This document shows positions 14,898 through 22,605 of a DNA stretch of 33,476 nt, one piece after another. The first letter of the stretch is position 1. Each line of letters starts with the position of its first letter. Made by a program: the position numbers and the translations under genes. A model generated the notes under the pieces. It searched no databases, was not told the DNA's origin, and saw nothing but the letters and a program-made list of their open reading frames with translations. Where the stretch lies: assembly GCA_002405525.1 (NCBI GenBank), contig DHLY01000011.1, positions 1 through 33,476 on the forward strand, written 5' to 3'. Source of the DNA: Proteobacteria bacterium UBA4656. Lineage in GTDB: Bacteria; Pseudomonadota; Gammaproteobacteria; Xanthomonadales; Ahniellaceae.

Positions 14898-16679
14898 TCA
14901 GTCGTCGCTACGCTCCAGCACGTAGCCGCTGTAGGTAATGCGCGGCGGGTCGGACGTAACGTCGATGCGCACCTCTTCGCCGGTGTTGGCGCCACGACCG
15001 GCGACCACGAAGAGGTTTTCCGCCACCTCGGCCAGCGGCAGGCGCGGGCGCACGCTGACCACGAAGTCGGCCTCGTAGCCCAGCGCGAGCACGCCGTCGG
15101 CGTAATCGAGGAAGGCGCCGTCGAGTTCCGCCAGCTCCGACAGCACGTCGGGGTTGATCAGGCGGTAGGTGCCGGCGAAGCGCGCATAGCGGGACAGGCC
15201 CGGGTCGCGCGCGAGCGCGGTGCCGGCCAGCACGTAGCGGTCGCCGCCGAAGCCCAGCAGCACCGGCTCACCGGCCAGCACCACCGGCGCGATCGCCACC
15301 CGGTTCAGGCGCGAAAACCCGATCGGCAGCACGCCGAGCAGGTCGTAACGCACGCGGTACCAGCCGTCGCCACGCGGATTCGCGCGGAACCTGAGGTCCG
15401 CGAAGTCCAGCTCGAAACCGTCCGCGCGCGGACCGGCGATCACCAGCCCCGCCGGCGTGGCGTAGAGAGCCGACGGCGGCGCGGGCCCGGTGCCGCGCGG
15501 CAGGGCGATGCGCGCCGGCAGCGGCCGCTCGCGGTCGCGCGGAGCGGCGCCCGCGCGCTGTTCGAGCAGGGCGTCGAAGGCATCCGCCGAAAGGTCGAAG
15601 ATCACCTCGTCGACTTCGTCCCAGTTCGCCACCGCCAGCACGCCGACACCGTGGTCGAGCGCGATGCGCAGCGTGGCGCGGTGCTCGGGGAAAGCGCCGA
15701 CCAGCGTGGCCACGCGGCCCACGCCGGCACGCACGCTGGTGGCGAGATTCCAACCCAGGCCTGCGCCGTTGCCGACGTCGAACGTGACGTCGGCGTTCTG
15801 CACGCGGGTCATCTCGGCGCGCGCGGCGGTGTCCAGCGGGCTCGGTGCGCGCAGCGCGCCGGGCATCAGGGCGGCGGCGAAGCGTGCGTAGTCGGCGAGG
15901 CTCGCGACCAGACCCAGCGCGGCCTGCTCGCGCGCCACCATCGACGCCGTGGTCTTGCCCTCGCGATGCGCGCGCGCGGTGCCGTCGGACGGCTGCCAGG
16001 ACAGGCGGGTGAGCGAGAGCGGGCGGCGGATGCGATCGGCGAGCTGCGCCTCCAGCGGCGCACCGCCCGCGACCTCGAGCGCGCGCGCGAGGCGCTCGTA
16101 GCCGAGGTTGGACACCAGTTGCACCGTTCCCGTGGGCTGGGCGAGGTACCACGCGTCGTCGGGCAGGGTTTCGACCGGGGCGTCGGCCTTGCGATAGGCG
16201 CCGCGCAGGCGCGAGTACGGCAGGCCCGCGTGGTGGGTGAGGAGGTCGCGCACGGTGATGGCGCGCGCATCCGGGAAGCGCGAGCGGATCGGCGGTACGG
16301 CGGCAAGGCGGTCGATCGGGTCGTCGAGTGACAGCTTGCCCTGCGCGGCGAGGTCGAGCGTCAACGCCGCCAGAACCAGGCGTGACAGCTCGCCGACGTG
16401 GACCGGCGTGTCGACGGTGAACGGCACGCGACGCTCGCGGTCGGCCCAGCCGGCCGCGCGCGTCCAGCGCACCTCGCCATCGACCAGCAGGGCGATGCCC
16501 ATGCCGCCGGCCTTGCGGCTGTCGACGGCGTCGTCGACCTGCGCGCCGACCTTGGCAGCGAGCGGCGCGAGCGTGGCGGCGTCGAGCGCCGGGCGACCGA
16601 CCTCGGGCTGCTGCGCGGCGGCCGTGGCGGGCAGGGTGAGCGACAGCATCAGCAGGGCGGCACGGATGGGGCGGTGCAT
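14898..16679 (-). CDS. Exported beta-lactamase-fold protein with lost active site (S12 pseudoenzyme)
   Basis: A 593-residue protein: signal peptide (LMLSLTLPATAAAQ), class C beta-lactamase/S12 domain (about 40-375) and a C-terminal beta-rich domain (about 385-593) like those of other exported serine hydrolases. The fold is clear from GMGIALLVDGEVRWTRAAGWAD, LSLDDPIDRLAAVPPI, ITVRDLLTHHAGLP and RIRRPLSLTRLSW. The catalytic motifs are replaced. The SxxK position reads Glu97-Leu-Ser-Arg100, the YxN motif is Val189-Ser-Asn191, and the (K/H)xG element near 323-330 (VATLVGAF) lacks its basic residue. The reading frame is intact, so this is a conserved-fold pseudoenzyme or a hydrolase with another mechanism, not a decayed gene. 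It lies 95 bases upstream of the protease gene on the same strand. Confidence 0.88.
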   Translation of the reverse strand: MHRPIRAALLMLSLTLPATAAAQQPEVGRPALDAATLAPLAAKVGAQVDDAVDSRKAGGMGIALLVDGEVRWTRAAGWADRERRVPFTVDTPVHVGELSRLVLAALTLDLAAQGKLSLDDPIDRLAAVPPIRSRFPDARAITVRDLLTHHAGLPYSRLRGAYRKADAPVETLPDDAWYLAQPTGTVQLVSNLGYERLARALEVAGGAPLEAQLADRIRRPLSLTRLSWQPSDGTARAHREGKTTASMVAREQAALGLVASLADYARFAAALMPGALRAPSPLDTAARAEMTRVQNADVTFDVGNGAGLGWNLATSVRAGVGRVATLVGAFPEHRATLRIALDHGVGVLAVANWDEVDEVIFDLSADAFDALLEQRAGAAPRDRERPLPARIALPRGTGPAPPSALYATPAGLVIAGPRADGFELDFADLRFRANPRGDGWYRVRYDLLGVLPIGFSRLNRVAIAPVVLAGEPVLLGFGGDRYVLAGTALARDPGLSRYARFAGTYRLINPDVLSELAELDGAFLDYADGVLALGYEADFVVSVRPRLPLAEVAENLFVVAGRGANTGEEVRIDVTSDPPRITYSGYVLERSDD

Positions 16680-16873
16680 GGACGGTCCGACGGGTCGGCG
16701 CGCGGCGCGCGCCGCGGCGACGCATACGATACCGGCGCGGGTCGAGGCGCCGTGATGTGCCGCAGGGCGCAGGCAGCGCCGCGGTTCAGTTGCGGTTGGG
16801 GAGCATCGGACAGCGGCTGCAGGGACCGACGGGGCCGGGCGCCGCGCGGCACCGCAGCACCGGCGAGCTGCGG

Positions 16874-18538
16874 TCACCTCGGCCGGTGCGGTCGCGAGCG
16901 CTGCTCGCCCATAGGATCGACAGCCGACGGCGCAAGGTCGAACGAAATGCTGATCCGCTCGCCGGCGCCCGCGAACGGCAGGGTGCGGTGGTAGAGGTAG
17001 GACGGGAACAGCAGCAGCGTACCGACTTCGGGCCGCTGGCAGGTGATGTCGTCGGGGGCCGGCTCCGGCAGGCCGCGGTGCGGGCGGCCGAACTCGATCC
17101 AGCCGGCGGTGGCGTCCTCGCGCACCGCCGGCGGCAGTTCGACGTAGTAGGCGCCGGACAGCCAGGACTCCTCGTGGATGTGGGTGTCGATCACGCCCTG
17201 CTCGGCGACCCGCGTGGCCCACAGGTTGAGGCCATAAGCGCCGCGCGGCACCGCGCGCAGGAAGGGGTGCTCCGGGTCGTCGGGCAGCGCGGCGACATAG
17301 GCTTCGATCGCCGTGCGAAGGGCTTGCTCGAAGCCGACGATCGCCGGCGTGCGGTCGGCCATCAGGTCTTCCGTCAGGAACCCCCCCCTGGCCGCCAGGC
17401 CGAGCGGTTCGAAGCGCAGCCGGCTGTGGTGCCGGATGTCGTGCGCCAGCGCACGGTTGAATGCCGTCGCGTCGGCGAACCCCGGCGGCGCCACCAGCCG
17501 CACCCGCGCCACGAAGCGGGCGGTGCCGAGCCAGTCGCGCGCCGCGGCGGTTCGACCCACGAGCGCCAGCGCCAGTCCACGCTGCGCGATCGCCGACTGG
17601 TCCTCCGGCGCGAGTTGCAGCGCACGCGCGAGCGCCTCGACCGCGGCGCCCGGCTCGCCGCAGCGCAGGTGCAGGGTGCCGGCCAGGCGCGCCAGGCGCG
17701 CGTCGGCGGGCGCTTCGGGCGCCGCCAGCACCGCGGCCGCCTCCGCCAGCGCACCGTCCTCCTCCAGCAGGCGCGCCAGTGTGTAGCGGACATCGGCATG
17801 CGCGGGGGCAATGCGCAGCGCCGCGCGCGCCATCGCGACCGCGTCGGCGCGGCGGCCAAGCTTGCCGAGCACGATCGCCGCGCAATCGCGCGCGCCGGGG
17901 TGCCCCGGGTCGGCCTCGAGCACGCGCAGCGCCTCGGCGAGGGCGCGCGAAAGGTCGTCCGCCGCCGTGGCTTTCGACCAGATCGCTGCGAAAGCGGCGC
18001 GCTCGGTGGCGTCGGCGCCCGGCGCCGCCAGCGCGCGCTCGATCAGAAGGCGTGCCTCCTGCGGCCGGCGCTGCGCGTCGCGCACCACGGCGAGGTGGTG
18101 CAGGGCGCGGCGGTGCGAAGGGTCGGCCGCATGAGCGCGCTCGACCAGCGAGGCGGCGAGCGGCAACAGTCCGGCGGCGAACGCCCGCCCGCCGGCCGCG
18201 CACAGCCGGTCGGGGGTCGCCGGCGGCGCCGCGTCCACCGCCCGAGCGGCGGCGCGTGCGGCATCGGCAGGGCGCCCGTCGGCGTCGAGCATCGCCACCA
18301 GGTTGTCCCAGGCGTTGCGGTAGCCGGGCCGGGCCGCGACCGCGGCCTGCAGGGCGGCGATCGCACCCGCGCGGTCGCCGCCCTTGAAGCGCGCCAGGCC
18401 CAGCAGGTTGAGCGCGTCGGCATCGGCGGCGTCGACCGCCAGCGCCCGCCGCGCCGCGGCCTCCGCGTTGGCGGCGTCTCCGCGCGCGAGCGCCGCGGCG
18501 GCCTCGTGCAATGCCAAGCGCAGCAGCGGATCGGCCAT
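16874..18538 (-). CDS. TPR-repeat 2OG-Fe(II) oxygenase (2OG-FeII_Oxy_5 type)
   Basis: A 554-residue fusion. Residues 1 to about 345 are tetratricopeptide repeats (for example ADALNLLGLARFKGGDRAGA, GARDCAAIVLGKLGRRADAV and ADVRYTLARLLEEDGALAEA), which bind protein partners. The C-terminal 200 residues form the putative 2OG-Fe(II) oxygenase domain. DTHIHEESWLSGAYYVELPP carries the first iron His, GTLLLFPSYLYHRTLPF the distal His, and RISISFDLAP the 2-oxoglutarate Arg. By family knowledge such enzymes hydroxylate proteins or small molecules. It is 133 bases downstream of another 2OG oxygenase on the same strand, so the pair may be co-transcribed. The frame crosses a G-run near 17381-17388 with no sign of disruption. 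Confidence 0.88.
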   Translation of the reverse strand: MADPLLRLALHEAAAALARGDAANAEAAARRALAVDAADADALNLLGLARFKGGDRAGAIAALQAAVAARPGYRNAWDNLVAMLDADGRPADAARAAARAVDAAPPATPDRLCAAGGRAFAAGLLPLAASLVERAHAADPSHRRALHHLAVVRDAQRRPQEARLLIERALAAPGADATERAAFAAIWSKATAADDLSRALAEALRVLEADPGHPGARDCAAIVLGKLGRRADAVAMARAALRIAPAHADVRYTLARLLEEDGALAEAAAVLAAPEAPADARLARLAGTLHLRCGEPGAAVEALARALQLAPEDQSAIAQRGLALALVGRTAAARDWLGTARFVARVRLVAPPGFADATAFNRALAHDIRHHSRLRFEPLGLAARGGFLTEDLMADRTPAIVGFEQALRTAIEAYVAALPDDPEHPFLRAVPRGAYGLNLWATRVAEQGVIDTHIHEESWLSGAYYVELPPAVREDATAGWIEFGRPHRGLPEPAPDDITCQRPEVGTLLLFPSYLYHRTLPFAGAGERISISFDLAPSAVDPMGEQRSRPHRPR

Positions 18539-18671
18539 CGCCTAGCGCGTCCCCGCTCCGGTGTCCGCGCAGGCGCCGCGGCCATCCCTCAAGACGTGCG
18601 CCGCCGGGCGGGCGCCGCGTCGCGGGCACGCTCGGAAGCCTTGCAGTCGCAGACCCCGGTCCAGAGCCGCC

Positions 18672-19373
18672 CTACGCCATGAACCAACCGGTCACGGCCA
18701 GCCGGTCCTCACCCGCCCAGGGCGCGACCAGCGACACCGCGTGGCCCTGCGGCACGCGGAACAGCGACAGGCTGTTGAAGCGCGGCACGAAAGTGTCGAG
18801 AACCGCGCCCGATTCGTCGATGAACTGCAGCAAACCGCCCCAGTCGGCGTCCCACTGCCGGCTGAGGTTGATCACGTAGGCGAACAGCCGGCCTTCGCCG
18901 CTGTCGATGTCGGTGTGGTACTTCAGAAACTGGCCCGGGCGGTAGCGCGTGGCCTGCGCCGAGGCGCGGCGGATCCGTGGTTCGCCGGTCAGCGCACGCG
19001 CGAAGCCGAGGTACTCCGGCCCGTTGAGTGCCTCCAGCACGCGGTGCAGGAGCAGACCGGGATCGCGACCTTCCTTGTAGGCCGTGACCATGTGGTAAGC
19101 GTCGTAGGCGAAAGCGTAGCCGTGCACGGCCAGCGCGCGCGCACCGGACAGCAGGGCGTCGCGGCCCGCCGCATCGAGCGCGGCCAGGGCCTCGGCCCGC
19201 GTGGTCACCGGGCCCTCGGCGGTGCGATGCGCGAGCCCCCACGGCACCTCCGCGGCGAGACAGCGATGCAGATCCCCGGCGGCGGCCGGCGCCAGCCAGC
19301 CGGGGATCTGCACGCGCGTGCGGCGGGCCAGTTCGGCGCGCCAGTACTCGAGGTCGATGCCGGGGTCGATCAC
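18672..19373 (-). CDS. 2OG-Fe(II) oxygenase (prolyl-4-hydroxylase-like)
   Basis: A 233-residue cytoplasmic protein with GTG start. The double-stranded beta-helix core has the iron triad His153-x-Asp155 (QFLKYHTDID) and His211 (RVPQGHAVSLV), plus Arg224 (GEDRLAVTGWF) for 2-oxoglutarate. FAYVINLSRQWDADWGGLLQF and RFNSLSLFRVP match prolyl-4-hydroxylase-type proteins of the TPA1/P4Hc group. It would hydroxylate a protein residue or peptide; the target is unknown. A TATCAT box ends six bases before the GTG, so translation may be leaderless. It is divergent from the AAA ATPase and precedes the TPR-oxygenase. Confidence 0.9.
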   Translation of the reverse strand: MIDPGIDLEYWRAELARRTRVQIPGWLAPAAAGDLHRCLAAEVPWGLAHRTAEGPVTTRAEALAALDAAGRDALLSGARALAVHGYAFAYDAYHMVTAYKEGRDPGLLLHRVLEALNGPEYLGFARALTGEPRIRRASAQATRYRPGQFLKYHTDIDSGEGRLFAYVINLSRQWDADWGGLLQFIDESGAVLDTFVPRFNSLSLFRVPQGHAVSLVAPWAGEDRLAVTGWFMA

Positions 19374-19385
19374 GCGGCGATGATA
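19374..19385 (-). promoter_or_regulatory. Putative leaderless promoter of the 2OG oxygenase
   Basis: On the minus strand a TATCAT -10 element (19385-19380) ends six bases before the GTG start at 19373. No Shine-Dalgarno sequence fits between them. I see no good -35 box, which makes this assignment tentative. Confidence 0.3.
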
Positions 19386-19393
19386 GCGCCGCC

Positions 19394-19426
19394 GCGCCGG
19401 CTGCTACGCTCGCCGGCGCAGGAGGA
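19394..19426 (+). promoter_or_regulatory. Operator-like inverted repeat and ribosome binding site before the AAA ATPase
   Basis: GCGCCGGC (19394-19401) and GCCGGCGC (19412-19419) form a perfect inverted repeat. The ten-base spacer TGCTACGCTC holds an extended -10-like TGCTACGCT. AGGAGGA (19420-19426) follows, six bases before the ATG at 19433. Dyad symmetry around a -10 box is a common repressor arrangement, and it lies in the 59-base divergent gap, so both flanking genes could respond. Confidence 0.4.
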
Positions 19427-19432
19427 CGTGCA

Positions 19433-20914
19433 ATGCCGGAAGTGCAGGACCTCGCCACCCTGATCCGTGCCGGGACCGGGCTGATCGTGATCGAGACGCC
19501 CGAGGAGTCCCGCGTGGTGGAGACTTTCCGCCACGTGTTCGCGCAAGTCATGCGCCCGCTGTGGCGCTGGACCCTGACCGACGGGCTCCGGCGACTCGAC
19601 GTCGACACCGACACCGAGGCCACGGTGCCGCCGGACGCCACCGCGACGCTGACCGCAATCAAGCAGCATCGGGAACGCGGGGTCTACCTGCTGCTCGACT
19701 TCCACGGCCAGCTCCGCTACGCGATGAGCCTGCGCCTGGTGCGCGAGATCATCGGGCGCCAGGGCTGCGCGGCCCACACCCTGGTGCTGATCAGCCCGAA
19801 GATCGAACTGCCGCCGGACCTGGGTCCGCTGCACACGCGCTTTGCGCTGCGCCTGCCGGACGCCGAGGCGCTGTCGAAGATGCTGCGCGAGGAGGCATTC
19901 GCCTATTCCCGCGAGCATCAGGGCAGGCGGGTGGAGATCGACCCCGGGGCGCTCAAGGCCGCGGTGCGCAACCTGGTCGGGCTCTCGCTGCCCGACGCGC
20001 GCGGCATCGTGCGCCAGCTGATCTTCCGCGACGGCGCGCTGTGCCAGGCCGATCTGCCGCAGCTGGCGAAACTCAAGTTCGAGCTGCTCAACCGCGACGG
20101 CGTGCTGCACTTCGAGTACGACACCGCGCAGTTCGCCGACGTGGCCGGCATGGCACGCCTGAAGGACTGGGTGGCCAAGCGCCGCGCGGTGTTCCTCGGC
20201 GACAGCCCGCCGCCGGGGCTCGATCCGCCAAAGGGTGTACTGCTGCTGGGCGTGCAGGGTTCGGGCAAAAGCCTCGCGGCGAAGGCGCTGGCCGGCGGTT
20301 TCGGGGTGCCCCTGGTGCGGCTCGACTTTGGCTCGATGTACAACAAGTTCCACGGCGAGACCGAGCGCAACCTGCGCGAGTCGCTCAAGAGCGCCGAGGC
20401 GCTGGCGCCCTGCGTGCTGTGGATCGACGAGATCGAGAAGGGGCTGGCCACCTCGACCAGCGACGACGGCGTTTCGAAGCGCGTGCTCGGCTACCTGCTG
20501 ACCTGGATGGCCGAACGCAAGGCCAAGGTGTTCCTGGTCGCCACCGCCAACGCGGTGCACGAACTGCCGCCGGAACTGCTGCGCAAGGGCCGCTTCGACG
20601 AGATCTTCTTCGTCGACCTGCCGACCGCACTGGTGCGGGCCGACATCTTCCGCATCCACCTCGGCAAGCGGCAGTCTCGCGAGGTCGACTTCGATCTCGA
20701 CGCGTTGGCGGCAGCGAGCGAGGGCTTCTCGGGGGCCGAGATCGAGCAGGCGGTGGTCGGCGCGCTGTACGCCGCGCACGCCGACGGCGGCGCGCTCGCC
20801 CAGTCGCACCTGCTGGCCGAGATCCGCAACACGCGGCCGCTGTCGGTGCTGATGGCCGAGCAGGTGCAAGGACTGCGGGAGTGGGCGCGGTCGCGGACGG
20901 TGCCCGCCGACTGA
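19433..20914 (+). CDS. Ycf46-like AAA+ ATPase
   Basis: A 493-residue AAA+ protein of the Ycf46 type, known from cyanobacteria, plastids and many proteobacteria and linked to stress and inorganic-carbon responses in cyanobacteria. Residues 1-220 are the family-specific N-terminal domain (starting DLATLIRAGTGLIVIETPEE). The ATPase module follows: GVQGSGKS Walker A (273-280), pore-loop-like SMYNKFHGETERNLRE (301-316), Walker B CVLWIDE (327-333), sensor TAN (371-373) and LLRKGRFDEIF (382-392) with the arginine finger. LEGFSGAEI-type residues near the end (EGFSGAEIEQAVVGALY) form the AAA lid. It has a strong ribosome binding site. It is divergent from the oxygenase pair; no partner substrate is evident. 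Confidence 0.93.
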   Translation: MPEVQDLATLIRAGTGLIVIETPEESRVVETFRHVFAQVMRPLWRWTLTDGLRRLDVDTDTEATVPPDATATLTAIKQHRERGVYLLLDFHGQLRYAMSLRLVREIIGRQGCAAHTLVLISPKIELPPDLGPLHTRFALRLPDAEALSKMLREEAFAYSREHQGRRVEIDPGALKAAVRNLVGLSLPDARGIVRQLIFRDGALCQADLPQLAKLKFELLNRDGVLHFEYDTAQFADVAGMARLKDWVAKRRAVFLGDSPPPGLDPPKGVLLLGVQGSGKSLAAKALAGGFGVPLVRLDFGSMYNKFHGETERNLRESLKSAEALAPCVLWIDEIEKGLATSTSDDGVSKRVLGYLLTWMAERKAKVFLVATANAVHELPPELLRKGRFDEIFFVDLPTALVRADIFRIHLGKRQSREVDFDLDALAAASEGFSGAEIEQAVVGALYAAHADGGALAQSHLLAEIRNTRPLSVLMAEQVQGLREWARSRTVPAD

Positions 20915-20930
20915 GGCATGATGCGTGCAG

Positions 20931-20957
20931 GGTGCAATGAGCGCAGCGAATTGCACC
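20931..20957. repeat. Dispersed palindromic element, copy 1
   Basis: GGTGCAAT (20931-20938) and ATTGCACC (20950-20957) flank GAGCGCAGCGA, a perfect eight-base stem with an 11-base loop. A diverged copy in the opposite orientation lies at 32966-32992 (23 of 27 positions identical), so it is a dispersed intergenic repeat. It sits 17 bases after the AAA ATPase stop and may act as its 3' hairpin. Confidence 0.7.
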
Positions 20958-20961
20958 GATG

Positions 20962-21070
20962 GTTTCCGAGGGCCCGGGGGTGAAGCGGGGTTTGCCGCCG
21001 CACCGCGGCGGCCCGCTGAACGCCAGCGTGGGCAGCGCTGGCTGGAATCAAGCCCCAGGGCCCAGGAAAC
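20962..21070. ncRNA. Structured intergenic element with three-way-junction fold
   Basis: GTTTCC, GGGCCC and GGGG (20962-20980) pair with CCCC, GGGCCC and GGAAAC (21053-21070) to close a stem of 16 pairs with small internal loops. Inside are two perfect hairpins. One is GCCGCCGC/GCGGCGGC (20994-21012, loop ACC). The other is GCCAGCG/CGCTGGC (21022-21042). The whole could be an RNA element in the leader of the phosphodiesterase gene, the 3' end of the ATPase mRNA, or a non-autonomous mobile repeat. The strand is not known. Confidence 0.4.
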
Positions 21071-21157
21071 GGTCGCGGTACCGCGCGGACCCGCCTGCCA
21101 TTGCGCCGTCATGATCCGGACCGAACGTGCGATGTCGATTCCCCCGGAATGGTCGCC

Positions 21158-22417
21158 ATGCCCCGCATCACCCTTGGGCTCGCCATCGTCGCGCTCGGCG
21201 CCTGCAGCAGCCCGCCGCCGCGCGAGCCGCCGCCGCAGGAGAAGTCCGTCGTGAGCGCCACCACCGTGCCGATCGTGATCGCCCATCGCGGCGCCTCGGG
21301 CTACCGGCCCGAGCACACGCTGGCGGCCTACGAACTGGCGATCGAGCAGGGCGCGGACTTCATCGAACCCGACCTCGTGCCCACCGCCGACGGCGTGCTG
21401 GTCGCACGCCACGAGAACGAGCTGTCGGGCAGCACCGACGTCGCGTCGCGGCCGCAGTTCGCGGACCGCCGGGCCACCAAGCGCGTCGACGGCGTCGAGG
21501 TCAGCGGCTGGTTCAGCGAGGACTTCAAGCTGGCGGAGCTCAAGACCCTGCGCGCGCGCGAGCCGCTGCCCGACCTGCGCCCGACGAGCGCGGCGTTCGA
21601 CGGCCGCTTCGAAGTGCCGACCTTCGACGAGGTCATCGCGCTGGCGGCCGCCCACGGGGTCGGGATCTATCCCGAAACCAAGCACCCCACCTACTTCCGC
21701 GTCGAGGGCCGGCGGCTCGACGGCACGCCGATCGGCATCGACACCTCGCAGGCGCTGGTCGACCGGCTGCGCGCCGCCGGATTCACCGACCCGCGGCGCG
21801 TGTTCATCCAGAGCTTCGAGATCGCGAACCTGCTCGACCTGTCGCGGCGCATCCTGCCGGCGGCGGGCGTCGGTCTGCCGCTGGTGCAGTTGATCGGCAA
21901 CGCCGACCCCGCCACCACGCGCGCCGCCGACGGCTTCTCGCGGCCGTACGACGTGGTCTTCCATGCACGCCGCGGCGACGACCTGGGTATGATCTACGGT
22001 GAACTCGACCAGATCGCCGGCGGCCTCGACGACGCGACCGGCTGGTCGGCGCTGATCGAACCGGGCCCGATCTCGTGGATGGCGCGCAACTACGCCACCG
22101 GCATCGGGCCGTGGAAGGTGAACCTGCTGCCGCGGGTGGCGCTCGATCCGCCGCGCGAGGTCGACGGACGCCGCTACCCGGCGCGGCTGACCGGTGCGGT
22201 GAACCCGCTGCTGGCCGCCGCGCGCGCCGCTGGCCTCGACGTGCACCCCTACACGGTGCGCGCCGAGGACCGCTACCTCGCGCTGGATGCCGACGGCACG
22301 CCGATGGATGCCGAATCGGAAGCGCTTCGCCTGTTCACGCTCGGCGCGACGGGCGTCTTCATCGACCAGCCCGACATCGGTGTGCGGGCGAGGCGCGCGT
22401 TCGCTGCTGCCGATTGA
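21158..22417 (+). CDS. glpQ: Glycerophosphodiester phosphodiesterase, lipoprotein (GlpQ-like)
   Basis: A 419-residue protein that hydrolyses glycerophosphodiesters to glycerol-3-phosphate and an alcohol. The signal ends in the lipobox ALGAC (Cys16), so it is a lipoprotein in the envelope. The GDPD core is complete at its start: IAHRGASGYRPEHTLAAYE (His43, Arg44), ADFIEPDLV (Glu70, Asp72) and LVARHENELSGSTDV (His85), then GIYPETKHPTYF. It has the long insertions of GlpQ rather than the short cytoplasmic UgpQ form. Several in-frame starts exist; the ATG at 21158 puts the hydrophobic signal at the very N-terminus. It is a single gene preceded by the structured element at 20962-21070. Confidence 0.92.
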   Translation: MPRITLGLAIVALGACSSPPPREPPPQEKSVVSATTVPIVIAHRGASGYRPEHTLAAYELAIEQGADFIEPDLVPTADGVLVARHENELSGSTDVASRPQFADRRATKRVDGVEVSGWFSEDFKLAELKTLRAREPLPDLRPTSAAFDGRFEVPTFDEVIALAAAHGVGIYPETKHPTYFRVEGRRLDGTPIGIDTSQALVDRLRAAGFTDPRRVFIQSFEIANLLDLSRRILPAAGVGLPLVQLIGNADPATTRAADGFSRPYDVVFHARRGDDLGMIYGELDQIAGGLDDATGWSALIEPGPISWMARNYATGIGPWKVNLLPRVALDPPREVDGRRYPARLTGAVNPLLAAARAAGLDVHPYTVRAEDRYLALDADGTPMDAESEALRLFTLGATGVFIDQPDIGVRARRAFAAAD

Positions 22418-22463
22418 TCATCGGCAACGTGCGGAGGGTGCAACGCGCTCACGCGCTGCTGCC

Positions 22464-22534
22464 GTGGGAGCGAGCAGCGCTCGCGACTGCGCGGGGCCCT
22501 GCGGGCCGCGGTCGCAAGCGGCGCTCGCTCCCAC
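22464..22534. repeat. Inverted pair of REP elements (BIME-like)
   Basis: GTGGGAGCGAGC (22464-22475) and GCTCGCTCCCAC (22523-22534) are exact inverse complements. The symmetry continues inward with few mismatches (GCTCGCGACTGCG against CGCGGTCGCAAGC). The head GTGGGAGCG is shared with the palindromes at 33067-33476. It lies in the 188-base gap between two convergent genes and could block exonucleases or polymerase from both sides. Confidence 0.75.
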
Positions 22535-22605
22535 AGGGTCTGCCGCTGCGAGCGGCGGTGCTGCCAGCCACGATGTTCCCGGCGCGGGTCACGCGGGCAG
22601 CCCGT

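Noticed and set aside
16680..18629. N-terminal extension of the beta-lactamase-fold gene to give 1243 residues
   Set aside because: The extra 650 residues overlap the TPR-oxygenase gene in another frame and are Arg/Gly-rich. The signal peptide at 16679 marks the real start.
19370..22246. A 958-codon open frame on the minus strand
   Set aside because: It runs opposite both the AAA ATPase and the phosphodiesterase genes, which have clear motifs and signals.
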